Shown piece by piece: positions 61,013-64,000 of a stretch of DNA of 64,000 bases. A model generated the notes under the pieces. It did not search any database and was not told the origin of the DNA. It worked only from the letters and a program-made list of their open reading frames with translations. A program made the translations under genes and the position numbers. How positions within the stretch are numbered: position 1 is the first letter of the stretch; every line of letters begins with the position of its first letter. Origin of the DNA: VAZQ01 sp963725065 (GTDB lineage: Bacteria; Pseudomonadota; Alphaproteobacteria; Rhizobiales; Xanthobacteraceae); assembly GCA_963725065.1 (NCBI GenBank), contig CAVRXD010000024.1:124001-188000 (forward strand). Reading direction: 5' to 3'.

Positions 61013-61054
61013 TCAGCGAGCAACCGAGGTCGGTTTCGTTCGAAGTCACAGCCT

Positions 61055-61073
61055 GGTCCTCATTCGGAGGACC
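61055..61073. terminator. Hairpin between convergent genes
   Basis: GGTCCTC (61055-61061) pairs with GAGGACC (61067-61073) around ATTCG. It lies between the convergent stops of the permease gene (61012) and the amidohydrolase gene (61080), so a bidirectional terminator is likely. No T-tract is present on either side. Confidence 0.45.
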
Positions 61074-61079
61074 GGTTCG

Positions 61080-62165
61080 TCATGAAACGCCGAGTAATTT
61101 CAGCGTATTGCCGCTGGCTATCATCTGCTGCTGGGAGGCATCGAGCCCGCAGAACGCGAACGCCTTGTGCAGGCGCTCCGGCACGGACCTCTCCTCCACG
61201 ATTGGCCAGTCGGTGCCCATGACGACGTGGTCGGAGCCGAGCAGGTCCACTGCGCTGCGGACCAACGCCGGATGCAGACCCATGGTGTCAATATAGACAT
61301 GACGGCGGGTCAGGGCCGGCGCATCGCTGCGTAGCCGATAGCCGTCGCCGAAGCCGCCGGCGAGCAGCACTCCTCCGATCGCAAGCGTCGTGACCACGAC
61401 GCGCAAATCAGGCAATTCGTCGAACGTGCCGCCTTCGAGCATCGCGAACAGGGCGGCGGAGTTGATGGTGCTGCGAGCAAGTCGCACACCCAGACGACCG
61501 TATTTCACGAACCGTTTGTGCATCGTGGGATCGGTGATCGGATGAACGAATACAGGTATGCCCAGCGCGGCGGCGGCCGCGAGCGTCGGGCGCGCTTCTT
61601 TCGCGTCGAGCAGCAGGTCGTTCTTCGCACTCTCGACGAACACGCCACGCAGGCCGAGCTCGCGGACCGCGCGGGTCAGCTCCCGTGCGCCGGCGTCTCC
61701 GCTATAGGCGTCGACCGTGGCCAAGCCATAAAGGCGGCCAGGATTCCTGCTGACCAGTTCCGCGAGGTGATCGTTGATGCGCGGGAAGACATCGGCCGGA
61801 ACCTTGCCATCGGCGTCCTCGATGAAGGCGGTCGGCGTGTTGATCACACGGCCGGCGATCCCCGCCGACTCGATTGACGCCGTCAGCGCAGCCGGGTCCG
61901 CAAGCTTGCGGTTGACCCCTTCCCAATACTGCTTTTGTGCGGGCGGCACAGCGGCGAGGTTGGTCAGAGTCAGCGAGGGACCCATGTAGTGATTGTGGAA
62001 GTCGATGATCTTCAACGGCGCGGCATTCTTGTCATCGATCTTTTGCGCGGCCGCCGGCATGTGGGTGTTGAGCGAGCCGGCCGCCACCGCCGCGACACCG
62101 GCGCTCGCGCCGAGCGTCCCCAGGAACTTGCGGCGTTCAAGCGAGGTCTTTTTCCCAGTCGTCAT
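61080..62165 (-). CDS. Tat-exported amidohydrolase family protein
   Basis: A 361-residue protein. A twin-arginine signal (SLERRKFLGTLGASAGVAAV) is followed by an amidohydrolase_2 domain (ACMSD / resorcylate-decarboxylase-like TIM barrel): DFHNHYMGP is the first metal motif, FVHPITDP holds the next His, and GTDWPIVEE the final Asp. It is therefore a probable periplasmic metal-dependent hydrolase or decarboxylase. GGAGGACG lies before ATG 62165. It is the third Tat-exported protein of the window. The flavin monooxygenase gene lies upstream on the same strand, 75 bases away. Confidence 0.88.
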   Translation of the reverse strand: MTTGKKTSLERRKFLGTLGASAGVAAVAAGSLNTHMPAAAQKIDDKNAAPLKIIDFHNHYMGPSLTLTNLAAVPPAQKQYWEGVNRKLADPAALTASIESAGIAGRVINTPTAFIEDADGKVPADVFPRINDHLAELVSRNPGRLYGLATVDAYSGDAGARELTRAVRELGLRGVFVESAKNDLLLDAKEARPTLAAAAALGIPVFVHPITDPTMHKRFVKYGRLGVRLARSTINSAALFAMLEGGTFDELPDLRVVVTTLAIGGVLLAGGFGDGYRLRSDAPALTRRHVYIDTMGLHPALVRSAVDLLGSDHVVMGTDWPIVEERSVPERLHKAFAFCGLDASQQQMIASGNTLKLLGVS

Positions 62166-62240
62166 GGCGGCGTCCTCCAATTTCGCTTGAAGGACATAGC
62201 ACAACGCCGCCCCGGCTGGAGAGATATCGACCAGCTCGCT

Positions 62241-63428
62241 TCATCCAAGCTCCTGCGCGCGACGCAGGCTCGCGATCATGGAGACCCGCAGCAGGTATGC
62301 GTAGGCCTCGGCCTTTTCGGCTGCGATTTCTCTCAGCGCGCGCCTGAACTCGGTTCCATCGGACTCGAGGTTGCGCTTGTTCTGGATCGACTGTTTCTCG
62401 ATGTATTCGAGCGTCACCAGCCGGCGTTGCCGGTCGTAGCCTTCGAGTTCGGCGTCGGCTGTGGTCTCATGCCAGACGTCGACCATGCGCGAGGTCAGGT
62501 TGATCGCGTCATGGATGCCGCCGTTCATGCCCATGCCGCCGAGCGGATTGTTGATGTGTGCGGCGTCGCCCGCGAGGAACGCGCGGCCGTGCTGGAACGT
62601 CTTCGCGACCCGCTGGTGCACCTTGTAGAGCGTGACGTGGGCGATCTCGTAACGCGAGATGCCCGGCACCACCGCGGCCATCAGCGACTGCGCAAATTCG
62701 GGGCTCAACGCCTGTTCGTCGCTTTCATCGGCCGCGACCGGAAACATCACGCGGCAGAGGCCGGGAATCTGCAGCAGGAAATGCCAGCGCTCCGGATCGG
62801 TGACGTAGCTTACGGCCGCCAGGTCGGGAATGACGGCATGGAAATCGAACGGCGTGCTCACCACCAGAAATCGCTCCGGCCAGGTGAAGCCGTCGAAGTC
62901 GACTCCGAGTGACCGCCGGACATCGCTGCGGGCGCCGTCGGCGCCGATCAGCCAGCGGCCGGACCGTCTCTCGTTCCGGCCGTCGCGTTGGATTGCAACC
63001 TCCACGCCTGGTCCGGGCTGCGCCACCTGTTGGACATGGGCATCGAACTGCAGCTCGAACAACGGTTCGCCGCGCAACTGCTCGTACAAGATGCGTGTCA
63101 GCTTGGATTGTTCGCATTGCACGCGATAAGGATGATCGGTGACGTCGGCGATCATGCCGAAATCGAACTGGGCCAGTATGCCGTGCTGCTTGCTTCGATA
63201 CTGGAACGCCGGTGCCACCAATCCCTGGGCGATCAGCGGCTTTGCGGCTCCGAGCCGGTCGAGCATGTCGAGGGTGGGAGGATGAAAGGTCGAGGCGCGC
63301 GACTCTTCGCTGAGATCGCGCCCGGCTTCGAAGACGGTGACCGGCACGCCGTTGCGTACGAGGTTGGCTGCCGCCACCAGGCCGACCGGCCCAGCGCCGG
63401 CAATCAGGACGCGCTCTTCAATCGCCAT
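62241..63428 (-). CDS. FAD-dependent aromatic monooxygenase
   Basis: A 395-residue flavoprotein of the PHBH / UbiH group A family. Motifs: RVLIAGAGPVGLVAAANLVR at the start (GxGxxG), GADGARSDVRRSL (the DG motif) and RAFLAGDAAHINNPLGGMGM (GD motif for FAD ribityl binding). Such enzymes hydroxylate aromatic rings with NAD(P)H and oxygen. Start ATG 63428. It lies between an exported amidohydrolase and a Bug-type binding protein, all on one strand, consistent with uptake and breakdown of an aromatic acid. Confidence 0.92.
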   Translation of the reverse strand: MAIEERVLIAGAGPVGLVAAANLVRNGVPVTVFEAGRDLSEESRASTFHPPTLDMLDRLGAAKPLIAQGLVAPAFQYRSKQHGILAQFDFGMIADVTDHPYRVQCEQSKLTRILYEQLRGEPLFELQFDAHVQQVAQPGPGVEVAIQRDGRNERRSGRWLIGADGARSDVRRSLGVDFDGFTWPERFLVVSTPFDFHAVIPDLAAVSYVTDPERWHFLLQIPGLCRVMFPVAADESDEQALSPEFAQSLMAAVVPGISRYEIAHVTLYKVHQRVAKTFQHGRAFLAGDAAHINNPLGGMGMNGGIHDAINLTSRMVDVWHETTADAELEGYDRQRRLVTLEYIEKQSIQNKRNLESDGTEFRRALREIAAEKAEAYAYLLRVSMIASLRRAQELG

Positions 63429-63480
63429 GCTGCTCCGGATGCGGCTCTTGGAACGTTACTCGCGCAGCTCTCACGGGCCG

Positions 63481-64000
63481 CTATTGGATCGGCTGAATTC
63501 CGGCCTTGGTGATGATGTCACGCCACTTTACGGCTTCGGCCGACATGAATTTTGCGAGCTCCTCCGGACTCATGACCACTGGCTCTGCGCCCTGCTCGGT
63601 GAATTTCTCTCGCAACGCCGGATCCTTGAGTGCGGCGGTGAACTCCTCGTTCAGTTTGGTGACGATCGGCTTCGGCGTTCCTTTCGGCGCCAGCAGCACG
63701 AACCAGCCGGAATTGATGTAGTTCTGCACCCCGGACTCGGCGGTGGTGGGAACGTCGGGCAGCGCCGCCATGCGCTTGTCATTCGCCACCGCGATCGCCT
63801 TGGCGCCTCCGCTCTGGAGCGCGGCGAGCACATTCGGAAGCCACTGGAAGCCGAGCGGCACCGTCCCGGCCATGAGGTCGGGGGTGTATTGCGCGATGTT
63901 GCGATAGGGCACGTGGGTGACCTTGGCGCCGGTGATCTGCTCGAAATATACCCCGCCCAGGTGCTGCGAACTGCCGATGCCGACCGAGCCGTAGTTGAGC
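63481..64000 (-). CDS. Tripartite tricarboxylate transporter (Bug-type) binding protein (3' part)
   Basis: The C-terminal 172 residues; the gene runs off the right edge. Family features visible are THVPYRNIAQYTPDLMAG, IAVANDKRMAALPDVPTTAE and NSGWFVLLAPKGTPKPIVTK, all standard in Bug proteins. It would bind an organic acid in the periplasm. The stop is 53 bases before the monooxygenase start, so the two probably form one transcript with the amidohydrolase. Confidence 0.9.
   Translation of the reverse strand, partial: LNYGSVGIGSSQHLGGVYFEQITGAKVTHVPYRNIAQYTPDLMAGTVPLGFQWLPNVLAALQSGGAKAIAVANDKRMAALPDVPTTAESGVQNYINSGWFVLLAPKGTPKPIVTKLNEEFTAALKDPALREKFTEQGAEPVVMSPEELAKFMSAEAVKWRDIITKAGIQPIQ

Noticed and set aside
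1..64000. CRISPR array, tRNA, rRNA or complete insertion sequence
   Set aside because: None could be identified by eye: no regularly spaced repeats, no cloverleaf with CCA-type end, no transposase motif. A small tRNA could still have been missed without a covariance search.

Overview
The window reads as high-GC chromosomal DNA of an alphaproteobacterium of the order Hyphomicrobiales (Rhizobiales), probably near Bradyrhizobium, Rhodopseudomonas or Pseudolabrys. The evidence is the outer-membrane barrel whose mature N-terminus is AADLARPAYAPPPPVYTWTG, several tripartite-tricarboxylate (Bug-type) binding proteins, a PhaZ depolymerase, an assimilatory nitrate reductase ending in a BFD-like Fe-S domain, and many tiny rhizobial-type secreted or membrane proteins. 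No rRNA, tRNA, CRISPR array or complete insertion sequence was seen. The assignment is from sequence character only; no search was run.

Layout. 1-5.2 kb: end of a NitT/TauT-type ABC transporter (binding protein, ATPase), a DUF1989 urea-carboxylase-associated protein, a Tat-exported AtzH-like protein, a di-heme cytochrome c and a Tat-exported alpha/beta hydrolase. 5.2-8.5 kb: an outer-membrane barrel and small proteins. 8.5-11.5 kb: an extradiol-type dioxygenase between two Bug-type binding proteins, the second frameshifted. 11.7-18.2 kb: a chitinase-like protein, a lysine-rich histone-like protein and small genes. 18.2-20.4 kb: a LivK-type binding protein and a hydroxyacid-type dehydrogenase. 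20.6-32.3 kb: an accessory stretch of small proteins rich in broken genes, with a BrkB-family membrane protein and a SET-domain methyltransferase. 32.4-40.6 kb: a regulator-hydrolase fusion, a 1400-residue Pls/PosA-type peptide synthetase and an acyltransferase. 40.7-46.3 kb: nitrate assimilation (NasA plus its flavoprotein) and an ECF sigma/anti-sigma pair with a frameshifted anti-sigma gene. 47.4-54.8 kb: an amidohydrolase, a branched-chain-type ABC importer in which LivM, LivG and LivF form one polypeptide, its binding protein, a SnoaL-like protein and a GntR regulator. 54.86-55.02 kb: two related nested palindromes in opposite orientation. 55-64 kb: glutathione transferase, PhaZ, isochorismatase-type hydrolase, a porin-like protein behind a sigma-54 promoter, an NCS2 permease, an amidohydrolase, a flavin monooxygenase and the end of another Bug-type binding protein.

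The genes suggest a metabolically broad soil or water organism that takes up organic acids, amides and purine-like compounds, opens aromatic rings, assimilates nitrate and stores polyhydroxybutyrate. Eight genes show clear reading-frame damage: a frameshift in seven of them (10.57, 20.62, 22.58, 22.85, 25.0, 28.3 and 45.0 kb) and an in-frame stop in the DUF4189 gene at 31.9 kb. A ninth, an FMN reductase at 29.0-29.4 kb, is clearly decayed, with frameshifts, an in-frame stop and an internal deletion. Whether the single-base cases are real pseudogenes or assembly errors needs the reads.
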